64,000 nucleotides of DNA from Burkholderiaceae bacterium. Lineage in GTDB: Bacteria > Pseudomonadota > Gammaproteobacteria > Burkholderiales > Burkholderiaceae_E. Below the pieces are notes generated by a model. It saw only the letters and a list, made by a program, of their open reading frames with translations. It made no database searches and was not told the origin of the DNA. Where the stretch lies: the NCBI GenBank assembly GCA_027493945.1, contig JAOSJU010000001.1:2662484-2726483 (forward strand), read 5' to 3'. The translations under genes and the position numbers were made by a program. Each line of letters starts with the position of its first letter. The stretch's first letter is position 1. Below, one piece after another: positions 22,525 to 32,722 of the stretch.

Positions 22525-24313
22525 ATGGCTCGATATACCCCACCCTTGCGCGACATCCGGTTCGTGATGCACGAACTGCTCGACGTGGAGGGCACCCTGA
22601 AGGCGCTGCCGCCGTACGCGGAGACCAACCGCGAGCTGATCGACCAGGTCGTCGAGGAGGGAGGCAAGTTCTGCGCCGAGGTGCTGTTCCCGCTGAACCG
22701 CAGCGGCGACGAGGAAGGCTGCCACTGGTCCGAGGGCGGCGTGGTCACGACGCCGAAGGGTTTCAGGCAGGCCTGGGAGCAGTTCAAGTCGGGCGGCTGG
22801 CCCACGCTCACCTGCGATCCGCAGTACGGCGGGCAGGGCCTGCCGGTGGCGGTCGGCATCGCGTTCCAGGAAATGATGAACTCGGGCAGCCAGGCCTGGG
22901 CGATGTACCCGGGGCTCACTCATGGCGCCTACGACTGCCTGCACGCGCACGGCACGCCCGGAGCAGAAGGCGCTGTACATCCCGAAGCTGGTCTCGGGCG
23001 AGTGGACCGGAACGATGTGCCTGACCGAGCCGCACAGCGGCACCGACCTCGGCCTGTTGCGCACGAAGGCCGAACCGCAAGGCGACGGCAGCTACCGGAT
23101 CACCGGCACCAAGATCTTCATTTCGTCGGGCGAGCACGACCTGGCCGGGAACATCGTGCACCTGGTGCTCGCGCGCCTGCCCGATGCGCCGGCGGGCACG
23201 AAGGGCATCTCGCTGTTCGTCGTGCCGAAGTTCGTCCCGAACGCCGACGGTTCGCTCGGCGCGCGCAACGGCGTGCGCTGCGCGCGGCTCGAGGAGAAGA
23301 TGGGCATACACGCGAATGCGACCTGCGTGATGGACCTCGACGGCGCCGCCGGCTGGCTCGTCGGCGAGCCCAACAAGGGCCTGAACGCGATGTTCGTGAT
23401 GATGAACGCGGCGCGCATCGGAGTGGGCATGCAGTCGCTCGGGCTGACCGAGGTCGCCTACCAGAACTCGCTCGACTACGCGAAGGAGCGGCTGCAGATG
23501 CGCTCGCTGTCGGGCCCGAAGGCGCCCGACAAGCCCGCCGACCCGATCATCGTGCACCCGGACGTGCGCCGGATGCTGCTCACGCAGAAGGCCTACGCGG
23601 AAGGATCGCGCGCGTTCGCCTACTGGACCGCGCTGCAGGCCGACATCGCCTTCACGCATCCCGACGCCGAGGCGCGCAAGGACGCGGAGGACATGCTCGC
23701 GCTGCTCACGCCGGTGGTGAAGGCGTTCATCACCGACAACGGCTTCCTGTGTGCGAACCCGGCGATGCAGGTCTACGGCGGCCACGGCTACATCCGCGAA
23801 TGGGGGATGGAGCAGTACGTGCGCGACGCCCGCATCAACATGATCTACGAGGGAACGAACGCGATCCAGTCGCTCGACCTGCTCGGCCGCAAGGTGCTCG
23901 GCGACAACGGGGCGAAGCTGCGCAAGTTCGGCAAGCTGGTCACCGCGCTCGTCGAGGCCGAAGGCACGAACGAGGAGATGGCCGAGTTCATCGATCCGCT
24001 GGCCGACCTCGGGCAGAAGGTCGAGAAGCTGACGATGGAGATCGGCATGAAGGCGTTCGGCAACGCCGACGAGGCGGGCGCGGCGGCGGTCGACTACCTG
24101 CGCGTGATCGGTCACCTGGTGCTCGGCTACTTCTGGGCGCGCATGGCGCGCATCGCCCTCGATCGCGCCGACTCGGGGGATCCGGTCTATCGTTCGAAGC
24201 TGGCGACCGCGCGTTTCTACTTCGCCCGGCTGTTCCCCGAGACTGCCATGCTGATCCGCACCGCGCGGGCCGGCGCGGCGCCGCTGATGGACGTCGAGGT
24301 CGAACTGTTCTGA
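22525..24313 (+). CDS. Acyl-CoA dehydrogenase, FadE/DmdC-like (frame break)
   Basis: A flavoprotein of about 595 residues catalysing the first step of beta-oxidation. N-terminal helices (FVMHELLDVEG) lead to the FAD and acyl-CoA domain, with LTEPHSGTDLGLLRTKAE, ITGTKIFISSGEHD and YGGHGYIREWGMEQYVRDARI. The catalytic Glu is in MIYEGTNAIQSLDL. An extra C-terminal domain of about 150 residues follows, typical of the long 590-600-residue subgroup. A GG at 22960-22961 has one base too many; the frame passes from HGT to PEQKALY. It is the first gene of the operon after tetR, and DUF2147 follows after 23 bases. Confidence 0.93.
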
Positions 24314-24336
24314 CCCGATCCGATACGGAGGACTCC

Positions 24337-24816
24337 ATGAAGACGACATACCGCTTCCCGTTGCGGGCGCTCGCCGCCCCGGTGCTCGCCGCGGCGACGC
24401 TCGCGCTCGCTTGCCCGGCACTGCGCGCACAGGCGATCGATTCGCCGGTCGGCCTGTGGAAGAACATCGACGACGAGACGCAGAAGGCGAAAGCGCTGAT
24501 CCGCATCACCGAGAAGGACGGCGTGATCAGCGGGCGCATCGAGAAGATCCTGACCGACAAGCCCGACGCGGTCTGCGACAAGTGCACCGACGAACGCAAG
24601 GACCAGCCGGTGCAGGGCATGACGATCGTGCGCGGCATCCGCCGCAACGCCGACGAAGCGGGGCTGTTCGACGGCGGTCGCATCCTCGACCCGAACAACG
24701 GCAAGGAATACCGCAGCCAGATGCGGCTCGTCGAAGGCGGCCGAAAGCTCGAGGTGCGCGGCTACATCGGCGCGCCGCTGTTCGGGCGCACGCAGACCTG
24801 GATCCGGGAAGAGTGA
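24337..24816 (+). CDS. DUF2147 family exported protein
   Basis: A 159-residue protein with a clear signal peptide: MKTTYRFPLRALA, then a hydrophobic Ala/Leu run to LACPALRAQA, with likely cleavage after AQA. The mature part is the DUF2147 domain, SPVGLWKNIDDETQKAKALI, IEKILTD, GMTIVRGI, DGGRILDPNNGKEY and the final lipocalin-like strand. It holds a CDKC pair. It is probably periplasmic and small beta-barrel-like. The function is unknown, though the gene often sits inside beta-oxidation operons of Burkholderiales, as here between the dehydrogenase and the 3-hydroxyacyl-CoA dehydrogenase. Ribosome site GGAGG precedes ATG 24337. Confidence 0.87.
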   Translation: MKTTYRFPLRALAAPVLAAATLALACPALRAQAIDSPVGLWKNIDDETQKAKALIRITEKDGVISGRIEKILTDKPDAVCDKCTDERKDQPVQGMTIVRGIRRNADEAGLFDGGRILDPNNGKEYRSQMRLVEGGRKLEVRGYIGAPLFGRTQTWIREE

Positions 24817-24856
24817 ACGCGGCGCTGCGGCGCTGCTCCGACAAGAGGCGAAAGAA

Positions 24857-27266
24857 GTGGGCAATTTCATCGTGAAGAAGGCGGCCGTGCTCGGCGCCGG
24901 GGTGATGGGCGCGCAGATCGCCGCGCACCTGGTGAACGCGCAGGTCGACGTCGTGCTGTTCGACCTGCCGGCGAAAGAGGGGCCGAAGAACGGCGTCGCA
25001 CTCGAGGCGATCGAGGGCCTGAAGAAGATCAACCCGGCGCCGCTCGGGCATGCGGACCTCGCCGCGTACATCGCGCCGGCCAACTACGAGGACGACCTCG
25101 AGAAGCTGCGCGGCTGCGACCTGGTCATCGAGGCGATCGCCGAGCGGATGGACTGGAAGCACGACCTGTACCGGAAAGTCGCGCCGTTCCTGGGCGCCGA
25201 TGCGATCTTCGCCACCAACACCTCGGGCCTGTCGATCGGCAAGCTGGCCGAGGGCTTCGACGCGGGGCTGCGCCGGCGCTTCTGCGGCGTGCATTTCTTC
25301 AACCCGCCGCGCTACATGCACCTGGTCGAGCTGATCGCGACGCCCGACACCGATCCGGCGATCGTCGACCGGCTCGAGACCTTCCTCACGACGACGCTCG
25401 GCAAGGGCTGCGTGCGCGCGAAGGACACCCCGAACTTCATCGCCAACCGCATCGGCACCTTCGGCATGTTCGCCACCGTGGCCGAGGCGGCGAAAGCCGG
25501 GCTCGGCTTCGACGTGGTCGACGACCTCACCGGCGAGAAACTGGGGCGCGCGAGGTCGGGCACGTTCCGCACCGCCGACCTGGTGGGCCTGGACACGATC
25601 GGCCACGTCATGAAGACGATGCAGGACAACCTGAAGGACGATCCGTTCGCCGCGCTGTACGCGACGCCCGAGGCGTTCGCGACGCTGATCGCCCGGGGCG
25701 CGCTCGGCCAGAAGACCGGCGCGGGCTTCTACCGCAAGGAAGGCAAGGCGGTGCTGCGCTTCGACCCCGCGAAGGGCGACTACGTGCCCGCCGGCGCCAA
25801 GGCCGACGAAACGGTGGTGCGGATCCTGAAGAAGAAGGACCCGGCCGAACGGCTGAAGCTGCTGCGCGAGTCGACCAACCCGCAGGCCCGGTTCGTCTGG
25901 GCGATCCTGCGCGATTCCTGGCACTACGCCGCCTGCAAGCTCGGCGAGATTGCCGACAACGCGCGCGACGTCGACCTCGCGATGCGCTTCGGTTTCGCCA
26001 TGGCGCAGGGGCCGTTCGAGGCCTGGCAGCAGGCCGGCTGGAGTCAGGTCGCCGACTGGATCAAGACCGACATCGACGCCGGAAAGGCGCTGGTCGACGT
26101 GCCCCTGCCCGACTGGGTCTTCGAGGGGCCGGTCGCGCGCCGCGGCGGCGTGCACCAGCTCGAGGGCTCCTGGTCGCCGACGCGCGGCGAGTTCGTGCCG
26201 CGCGCGTCGCATCCGGTCTACCAGCGCCAGCTGTTCCCGGTGCGGCTGGCCGGCGAGCACGGCGCGAGCGGCCACAGCGGCGGCAACACCGTCTTCGAGG
26301 ACGAGTCGATCCGGCTCTGGACGCTGGACGGCCGCGGCGTCGACGACGTGCTGGTCGCGTCGATCCGCACCAAGGTGCACGCGATCGGCCCGGGCGTGAT
26401 CGCCGGGCTGCTGAAGGGCGTGGAGCTCGCCGAGCGCGACTACAAGGGTCTGGTGATCTGGTCGCCCGACGATCCGTTCTCCTACGGCGCCGACCTGCAG
26501 GCGATGCTGCCGGTGTTCATGTCGGGCGGCGCGGGCGCGATCGGCGAGGCCGAGAAGGCGCTGCAGGACGCCATGCTGAGGCTGCGCTACGCCCAGGTGC
26601 CGACGGTGGCGGCGGTGGCCAACATGGCGCTGGGCGGCGGCTGCGAGCTCGCGATGTATTGCGCGCGACGCGTCGCCCACCTGGAGAGCTACGTCGGCCT
26701 GGTCGAGGTCGGCGTGGGGCTGATACCGGGCGGCGGCGGGCTGGCTTTCGGCGCGCGCCGCGCGGCCGAGGAGCAGGCCGCGGCGCCCGATGCGAACCTG
26801 CTCGACTTCCTCAAGAAGTACGTGCTCGCCGCGGGCACCGCGCAGGTGTCGCGCTCGGCGATCGAGGCGCGTGCGATGGGTTACCTGCTTCCCGAAGACC
26901 GCATCGTCTTCCATCGCCGAGGAGCTGCTCTACGCGGCGATCCGCGAGGCGAAGGCGATGAGCGACGCCGGCTACCGGCCGCCGCGCAAGTCGACGATCA
27001 GGGTGGCGGGGCGCGCGGGCATCGCCACCGTGAGCGCGCAGATGCTGAACATGCGCGACGGCGGCTTCATCTCGGCGCACGACTACCACCTGGGTCGCAC
27101 GATCGCCGAAGTGATGTGCGGCGGCGAGGTGGATCCGGGCTCGCTGGTCGACGAAGAGTGGCTGATGGCGCTCGAGCGCAAGGCCTTCACGAGCCTGCTC
27201 ACGCATCCCAGGACCCAGGAACGGATCATGGGAATGATGCAGACCGGCAAGCCGGTGCGTAACTGA
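24857..27266 (+). CDS. 3-hydroxyacyl-CoA dehydrogenase/enoyl-CoA hydratase, FadN-type (frame break)
   Basis: A bifunctional protein of about 802 residues for two middle steps of beta-oxidation. Domain order is the reverse of E. coli FadB. The NAD-binding hydroxyacyl-CoA dehydrogenase comes first (AAVLGAGVMGAQIAAHL, FATNTSGLSI, GVHFFNPPRYMHLVEL), with its C-terminal domains. The crotonase domain is last (NMALGGGCELAMYCARRV, GVGLIPGGGG). This order is that of Bacillus FadN. Near 26914-26918 one base too many breaks the frame after IVFH; translation resumes at AEELLYAAIREAKAM. The start is GTG 24857 after an AAGAGGCG ribosome site. It is followed by the thiolase after 34 bases. Confidence 0.93.
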
Positions 27267-27300
27267 GCGGCGCGCACCCGACGAATTCCAGGAGTCGAAG

Positions 27301-28530
27301 ATGACCAAGCAAGTGCAGGATGCCTACATCGTCGCGGCCTCGCGCACGCCGATCGGCAAGGCGCCGAAGGGCGCGTTGCGCAACGTGCGCCCCGACGACC
27401 TTCTGGTCCACGCCATCCGGTCGGCGCTCGCGCAGGTGCCGGCGCTCGATCCGAAGACGATCGAGGATGCGATCGTCGGCTGCGCGATCCCCGAGGCCGA
27501 GCAGGGCCTGAACGTGGCGCGCATCGGCGCGCTGCTCGCCGGCTTGCCCGATACGGTCGGCGGCGTGACCGTCAACCGGTTCTGCGCGTCGGGGCTCACC
27601 GCGATCGCGATGGCGGCCGACCGCATCCGCGTCGGCGAGGCCGAAGTGATGATCGCGGCGGGCACCGAGTCGATGAGCATGGTGCCGATGATGGGCAACA
27701 GGCCGTCGATCAACCCGCGCGTGTTCGAGGGCGACGAGAACCTCGGCATCGCCTACGGCATGGGGCTCACCGCCGAGAAGGTCGCGCAGCAGTGGAAAGT
27801 GACGCGCGAGGCACAGGACGCGTTCGCGCTCGCCTCGCACCAGAAGGCGATCGCGGCGCAGCGCGCCGGCGAGTTCGCCGACGAGATCAGTCCGATCGAG
27901 GTGGTCGAGCGCTTCCCCGATCTGGCCAGCGGCGAGATCGCCATGCGCACCCGTCGCATGGAACTCGACGAAGGGCCCCGGGCCGACACCACGCCCGAAG
28001 CGCTGGCGAAGCTGCGCGCGGCGTTCGCGGCCCCGCGCGACCCGGGCGGCAAGCCCACTGGCATGGGCAGCGTGACCGCGGGCAACAGCTCGCAGACCTC
28101 GGACGGCGCGGGGGCGCTGATCCTCGTCTCGGAGCGCGTCCTGAAGCAGTTCGGGCTCAACCCGCTGGCGCGCTTCGTGTCGTTCTCGGTGCGCGGCGTG
28201 CCGCCGAAGATCATGGGCATCGGGCCGAAGGAGGCGATCCCGGCCGCGCTGAAGGTTGCCGGCCTGAAGCTCGACGACATGGGCTGGATCGAGTTGAACG
28301 AAGCCTTCGCCGCGCAGGCGCTGGCGGTGATCCAGGATCTCGGCCTGAACCCCGAGGTGGTCAACCCGATGGGCGGGGCGATCGCGCTCGGCCATCCGCT
28401 GGGCGCGACCGGCGCGATCCGTGCGGCGACCGTCGTGCACGCGCTGCGCCGACGCAAGCTGAAGTACGGGATGGTGACGATGTGCGTGGGCACCGGGATG
28501 GGGGCGGCGGGGATTTTCGAGCGCGTTTGA
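27301..28530 (+). CDS. fadA: Acetyl-CoA acyltransferase (3-ketoacyl-CoA thiolase)
   Basis: A 409-residue thiolase carrying out the last step of beta-oxidation. The acyl-accepting Cys is in VNRFCASGLTA (near residue 96). The catalytic His is in GGAIALGHPLGATGA, and the second Cys is in MCVGTGMGAAGIFE at the end. Its place directly after the FadN-type enzyme supports a degradative role rather than acetoacetyl-CoA formation. An alpha/beta hydrolase gene follows 26 bases later. No frame breaks were seen. Confidence 0.94.
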   Translation: MTKQVQDAYIVAASRTPIGKAPKGALRNVRPDDLLVHAIRSALAQVPALDPKTIEDAIVGCAIPEAEQGLNVARIGALLAGLPDTVGGVTVNRFCASGLTAIAMAADRIRVGEAEVMIAAGTESMSMVPMMGNRPSINPRVFEGDENLGIAYGMGLTAEKVAQQWKVTREAQDAFALASHQKAIAAQRAGEFADEISPIEVVERFPDLASGEIAMRTRRMELDEGPRADTTPEALAKLRAAFAAPRDPGGKPTGMGSVTAGNSSQTSDGAGALILVSERVLKQFGLNPLARFVSFSVRGVPPKIMGIGPKEAIPAALKVAGLKLDDMGWIELNEAFAAQALAVIQDLGLNPEVVNPMGGAIALGHPLGATGAIRAATVVHALRRRKLKYGMVTMCVGTGMGAAGIFERV

Positions 28531-28556
28531 GGAGAGAAGGGAGAAGGGGGCGCGTC

Positions 28557-29486
28557 ATGGTTGCCGAGGCTATGGGCGCGGGTGCGGTGGAGTCGGGTGA
28601 TCGGGGCGTGGAGGCGAGCGGGGGCGCGGGCTCGCGGTTCGAGCTGGCGACCTCGGACGGCGCGGTACTGGTAGCGCACCGGTTCGCCGCGCCGCAGGCG
28701 CGGGCGTCGGTCGTGATCGCGCCGGCGATGGGAGTGCCGCAGGCGTTCTATCGCGATTTCGCGGCGTGGCTCGCGCAGCGCGGCTTCGATGCGCTGACTT
28801 TCGACTACCGCGGGATCGGGCAGTCGGCGCCGCGTTCGCTCAGGCGCTATCGCGCGTCGATCGACGACTGGATCCGCCACGACTACGAAGCGGCGATCCG
28901 CGAGGCGCGCGCACGCGCAGGCGCGACGCCGGTTTTCGTGGTCGGTCACAGCCTGGGCGCGCAATTGCTCGCGCTGCTGCCCTCGGCACCCGAGGTGAGC
29001 GCGCTGGTGGCGGTGGCCGGCGGCAGCGGCTACTGGGGCGGCTTTCCGGCGCGGCTTCGGCCGATGATGCTGCTGATGCTGCACGGCGCGGCGCCGATCT
29101 CGATTCCGCTTGCCGGCTATTTTCCGGGCCGCCGGTTGCGGATGATCGGCGACCTGCCCGGCGACGTGATGCGCCAGTGGCGCCGCTGGTGCATGAACCC
29201 CGACTATCTCGTCGGCGTCGAGCCGGGGGCCCGCGAGGCCTATGCGCGTGCGCGCTTCGACCTGCTGTCGCTCACTTTCACCGACGACACGATGATGCCG
29301 CAGGGTAACGTCGATGCGCTGCACTCGCACCTGCGCGGCGTGAAGCGCGAGTCGCGGCGCCTCTCGCCGTCCGATGCGGGCGGGCCGATCGGCCACGTCG
29401 GTTTCTTCCGCCGTCGGTATCGCGATACGCTGTGGCCCGTCGCGGCGGACTGGCTCGACGAGCGCTCGGGCATGCAGGCGCGCTGA
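28557..29486 (+). CDS. Alpha/beta hydrolase
   Basis: A protein of about 309 residues with the alpha/beta hydrolase fold. The oxyanion strand is VVIAPAMGVPQAFYRDFA, then FDYRGIGQSAP, and the nucleophile elbow is VVGHSLGAQLL (Ser near residue 143). The expected acidic residue and the His (GPIGHVGFFR near the end) are present. Residues 1-30 are a Gly/Glu-rich leader. It sits between thiolase and enoyl-CoA hydratase genes, so an esterase or thioesterase acting on lipids is reasonable, but the substrate is unknown. ATG 28557 follows GAGAAGGGGG. Confidence 0.85.
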   Translation: MVAEAMGAGAVESGDRGVEASGGAGSRFELATSDGAVLVAHRFAAPQARASVVIAPAMGVPQAFYRDFAAWLAQRGFDALTFDYRGIGQSAPRSLRRYRASIDDWIRHDYEAAIREARARAGATPVFVVGHSLGAQLLALLPSAPEVSALVAVAGGSGYWGGFPARLRPMMLLMLHGAAPISIPLAGYFPGRRLRMIGDLPGDVMRQWRRWCMNPDYLVGVEPGAREAYARARFDLLSLTFTDDTMMPQGNVDALHSHLRGVKRESRRLSPSDAGGPIGHVGFFRRRYRDTLWPVAADWLDERSGMQAR

Positions 29487-29536
29487 GCAAGCGGGGTTCC
29501 GCTGCACCCGCGCTGCCACTTCCAGGAGAACGGACG

Positions 29537-30301
29537 ATGGACGTACTGACGAAAGTCGCCGACGGCGTCGCGACGGTCGTGCTGAACCGGCCGGCGAAGA
29601 AGAACGCGCTGACCGCGCCGATGTACCAGGCGATGGCCGACGCGCTGCGCGCGGCCGAGGCGGATGCGGCGGTGCGCTGCATCGTGATCCACGGCAGCGC
29701 CGAGGCCTTCACCGCCGGCAACGACCTCGAGGACTTCCTGAACGATCCGCCGCTCGGTGACGGCGCCCCGGTATTCCGCTTCCTGACCGCGCTGCCTGCC
29801 TGCACCAAGCCGCTGGTGGCCGCGGTGGCCGGGCCCGCCATCGGTGTGGGCACGACGATGCTGCTGCACTGCGACCTGGTCTACGCGGGCGAGAACGCCC
29901 GCTTCGCGCTGCCGTTCGCGCAACTCGGCCTGTGTCCGGAGGCCGCGTCGAGCCTGTTGCTGCCGATGGCCGTCGGGCACCTGCGCGCGGCCGAAAAACT
30001 GCTGCTCGGCGAACCCTTCGGCGCCGATGAAGCGCGCGACATGGGGCTGGTGAACAAGGTGCTGCCGGCGGCCGAGGTGGTCGATCACGCGATCGCCCAG
30101 GCCGGCAAGCTCGCGAGGCTGCCAGTCTCGTCGCTGCGGGCCACCAAGCGGCTGATGAAGGCGGGGCTGGGCGCGGCGGTCGTGCAGCGCATGCACGAGG
30201 AGGGCGCCGAGTTCCGCGCGATGCTCACCGCGCCGGCGGCGCGCGAGGCGTTCAGCGCGTTCCTCGGCAAGCGCAAGCCCGATTTCACGAACCTGGACTG
30301 A
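29537..30301 (+). CDS. Enoyl-CoA hydratase/isomerase
   Basis: A 254-residue crotonase-family protein. LNRPAKKNALTAPMY, the CoA-binding AFTAGNDLEDF, the oxyanion-hole AVAGPAIGVGTTML and the LGLCPEAASSLLLP segment are all in place. The first active-site Glu of classical hydratases appears replaced in the AIGVG helix region, while a Glu is present in CPEAAS, as in many isomerase-like members. It may therefore be an enoyl-CoA isomerase or a hydratase. It is the last gene of the beta-oxidation operon, with GGAG before ATG 29537. It converges on the thioesterase gene 18 bases away. Confidence 0.88.
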   Translation: MDVLTKVADGVATVVLNRPAKKNALTAPMYQAMADALRAAEADAAVRCIVIHGSAEAFTAGNDLEDFLNDPPLGDGAPVFRFLTALPACTKPLVAAVAGPAIGVGTTMLLHCDLVYAGENARFALPFAQLGLCPEAASSLLLPMAVGHLRAAEKLLLGEPFGADEARDMGLVNKVLPAAEVVDHAIAQAGKLARLPVSSLRATKRLMKAGLGAAVVQRMHEEGAEFRAMLTAPAAREAFSAFLGKRKPDFTNLD

Positions 30302-30318
30302 GCGAAAACCGCGGCGGT

Positions 30319-30717
30319 TCAGTCCGGCGGCAGAGGCCGCGGGCGACGCTCGTCGTCGGTGGCCACGTAGGTGAGCGTCGCTTCGGTGACCTTGGCGATC
30401 TCGTCGATCAGCTGGTTGCGCTGCGCGTAGACCTCGACGAAGACGGTGATCGATGTGCGTCCCACGCGCACCACTTCGGCATAGAAGCTGAGCACGTCGC
30501 CGACGAACACCGGGTGCTTGAACAGGAACGAGTTGACCGCGATCGTGGCGACGCGGCCATTGGCGCGGCGCATCGCCGGAAGCGCGCCGGCCATGTCGAC
30601 CTGCGCCATGATCCAGCCGCCGAAGACGTCGCCATGGACGTTGGCGTCGGCGGGCATCGGCACCACGCGGAGTTCGGGCATGCGGCCCGGCGGCAGCGTG
30701 GTCGGCGCGGTTTCCAT
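30319..30717 (-). CDS. Acyl-CoA thioesterase, YciA-like hotdog fold
   Basis: A 132-residue hotdog-fold thioesterase. The hallmark ANVHGDVFGGWIMAQVDMAGALPA contains the catalytic Asp. It is followed by VNSFLFKHPVFVGDVLSFYAEVV and VEVYAQRN, matching YciA and cytosolic acyl-CoA thioesterases that release free fatty acid and CoA. The start is ATG 30717 (METAPTTLPPG); an upstream in-frame start would add 44 residues without domain content. It is divergent from the ABC transporter with 61 bases between. It plausibly balances the CoA pool beside the beta-oxidation genes. Confidence 0.9.
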   Translation of the reverse strand: METAPTTLPPGRMPELRVVPMPADANVHGDVFGGWIMAQVDMAGALPAMRRANGRVATIAVNSFLFKHPVFVGDVLSFYAEVVRVGRTSITVFVEVYAQRNQLIDEIAKVTEATLTYVATDDERRPRPLPPD

Positions 30718-30778
30718 GGTCGTGCGGGCGGATTGGTGAGCTTGGGCCCAGAATAGCGGTTTGCCTGCGAAACGCACA

Positions 30779-32722
30779 ATGCGCCGAGCTACTGTCCTCG
30801 ATGCTCCTCCGGCGCCGGGCACCTCCGCGGTGCGCGGCGACTGGCACACGATTGCGCGGCTCCTGCCCTACCTGTGGGCCTACCGCTGGCGCGTGGGCCT
30901 GGCGCTCGCGTGCCTGGTGGCCGCGAAGTTCGCCAACGTGGGCGTGCCGCTGGTGCTCAAGCAGATCGTCGATGCGCTCGACCTGAAGCCCGGCGATGCG
31001 CGCGTCGCGCTCGCGGTTCCGGTGGCGCTGCTGGTCGCCTACGGGTTGCTGCGGCTGGGCGTGACCCTGTTCACCGAGCTGCGCGAGGTGCTCTTCTCGC
31101 GCGTGACCCACGACGCGTCGCGCACGATCACGCTGCAGGTGTTCCGCCACCTGCTGTCGCTGTCGCTGCGTTTTCACCTCGAGCGCCAGATGGGCGGCAT
31201 GTCGCGCGACATCGAGCGCGGCTCGCAGGGCATCTCCAGCCTGATCTCCTACACGCTCTACAGCATCCTGCCGACGCTGGTCGAGATCGCGCTGGTCATC
31301 GGCTACCTGGTCGTGCACTACGAGGCCTCGTTCGCGGCGATCGCGCTGGGGGCGCTGGTGCTCTACATCGCCTACACGGTGCGGGTCACCGAGTGGCGCA
31401 CGCAGTTCCGGCGGCAGGTGAACGAACAGGATTCGCGCGCCAACACGCGGGCGATCGACGCGCTGATCAACTACGAGACGGTCAAGTACTTCGGCAACGA
31501 GGAGTTCGAGGCGCGCCGCTACAACGAGAACCTGGTCGCCCGGATGCGCGCGGCGATTCGCGCGCAGACCTCGCTGTCGGTGCTCAACCTCGGCCAGAGC
31601 CTGATCATCGCGACGACCGTGGCGCTGCTGCTCTGGCGTGCGACTGCCGGTGTGGTCGCAGGCACGATGAGCCTGGGTGACCTGGTGCTGGTCAACGCGT
31701 TCATGATCCAGCTGTACGTCCCACTGAATTTCCTCGGCGTGCTGTACCGCGAGATCAAGCAGGCGCTCACCGACATGGAGCGGATGTTCCGCCTGATGGG
31801 CGAGCATCGCGAGGTCGCGGACGCGCCCGGCGCGCCGGCGCTCGCGCTGCAGCCGGGGCGCGCGCCGCTGATTCGCTTCGAGCGCGTCTCGTTCGCCTAC
31901 GATCCGGCGCGCCAGATCCTGCACGAGGTCGATTTCGCGATGGCGCCGGGCACTACCACTGCGGTGGTCGGCGCCAGCGGCGCAGGCAAGTCGACGCTGG
32001 CGCGGCTGCTGTACCGCTTCTACGACGTCGGATCCGGGCGCATCACCGTCGACGGCCAGGACCTGCGCGACGTCGCGCAGGCGAGCCTGCGCGCGGCCAT
32101 CGGCATCGTTCCGCAGGACACGGTGCTGTTCAACGACACGATCCGCTACAACATCGGCTACGGCCGCCCTGGCGCGGGCCAGGACGAGATCGAGGCGGCG
32201 GCGCGCGCCGCGCAACTGCACGGGTTCATTGCGGCGCTGCCGCAGGGCTACGACAGCAACGTCGGCGAGCGCGGGCTGAAGCTGTCGGGTGGCGAGAAGC
32301 AGCGGGTGGCGATCGCGCGCACGCTGCTGAAGGATCCGCCGATCCTGATCCTCGACGAGGCGACTTCGGCGCTCGACAGCCGCAACGAACAGGCGATCCA
32401 GGACGCGTTGCGGCGCGTTTCGGTCGATCGCACCACGCTGGTGATCGCGCACCGGTTGTCGACGATCGTCGATGCCGACCAGATCCTGGTGATGTCGGAC
32501 GGGCGCGTGGTCGAGCGCGGCAACCACGAGTCGCTGTTGCGCTCGGATGGCGAATATGCGCGGCTCTGGGCGATGCAGCAGGCCGACGACTCGACGACCG
32601 CCGGCGAGCGGACCGAATCGGCCGAGGACAACGGCCACGAAGTTGGCGACGAAGCCGGCGACGAAGCCGGCGATGGGCCGGACACGCGAACCGGCGCGGC
32701 GAGGCTCAGCGCGAGGGCTTGA
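30779..32722 (+). CDS. Atm1-type ABC transporter, fused membrane and ATPase domains
   Basis: A protein of about 647 residues. The type IV membrane domain has six helices (about residues 30-320), with INYETVKYFGNEEFEARRY, a hallmark of the Atm1/ABCB7/HMT1 group. The ATPase has Walker A VVGASGAGKSTLARLLYRFYD, signature LSGGEKQRVAIARTLLK, Walker B PPILILDEATSALD and IAHRLSTI. Bacterial relatives export glutathione-metal or persulfide species. The last 50 residues are an acidic tail with GDEAGDEAGD repeats, encoded by 12-base units. A TTG at 30761 could extend the N-terminus by six residues. The 3' end overlaps the convergent lipoprotein gene by 17 bases. Confidence 0.9.
   Translation: MRRATVLDAPPAPGTSAVRGDWHTIARLLPYLWAYRWRVGLALACLVAAKFANVGVPLVLKQIVDALDLKPGDARVALAVPVALLVAYGLLRLGVTLFTELREVLFSRVTHDASRTITLQVFRHLLSLSLRFHLERQMGGMSRDIERGSQGISSLISYTLYSILPTLVEIALVIGYLVVHYEASFAAIALGALVLYIAYTVRVTEWRTQFRRQVNEQDSRANTRAIDALINYETVKYFGNEEFEARRYNENLVARMRAAIRAQTSLSVLNLGQSLIIATTVALLLWRATAGVVAGTMSLGDLVLVNAFMIQLYVPLNFLGVLYREIKQALTDMERMFRLMGEHREVADAPGAPALALQPGRAPLIRFERVSFAYDPARQILHEVDFAMAPGTTTAVVGASGAGKSTLARLLYRFYDVGSGRITVDGQDLRDVAQASLRAAIGIVPQDTVLFNDTIRYNIGYGRPGAGQDEIEAAARAAQLHGFIAALPQGYDSNVGERGLKLSGGEKQRVAIARTLLKDPPILILDEATSALDSRNEQAIQDALRRVSVDRTTLVIAHRLSTIVDADQILVMSDGRVVERGNHESLLRSDGEYARLWAMQQADDSTTAGERTESAEDNGHEVGDEAGDEAGDGPDTRTGAARLSARA

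Noticed and set aside
24527..26914. A 795-residue minus-strand open frame opposite the FadN-type gene
   Set aside because: It is antisense to a gene with full family motifs and its sequence is low-complexity Arg/Gln/Asp-rich.
32580..32690. GACGAAGCCGGC repeats as a regulatory repeat array
   Set aside because: They lie in frame in the acidic tail of the ABC transporter gene and are explained as coding repeats.
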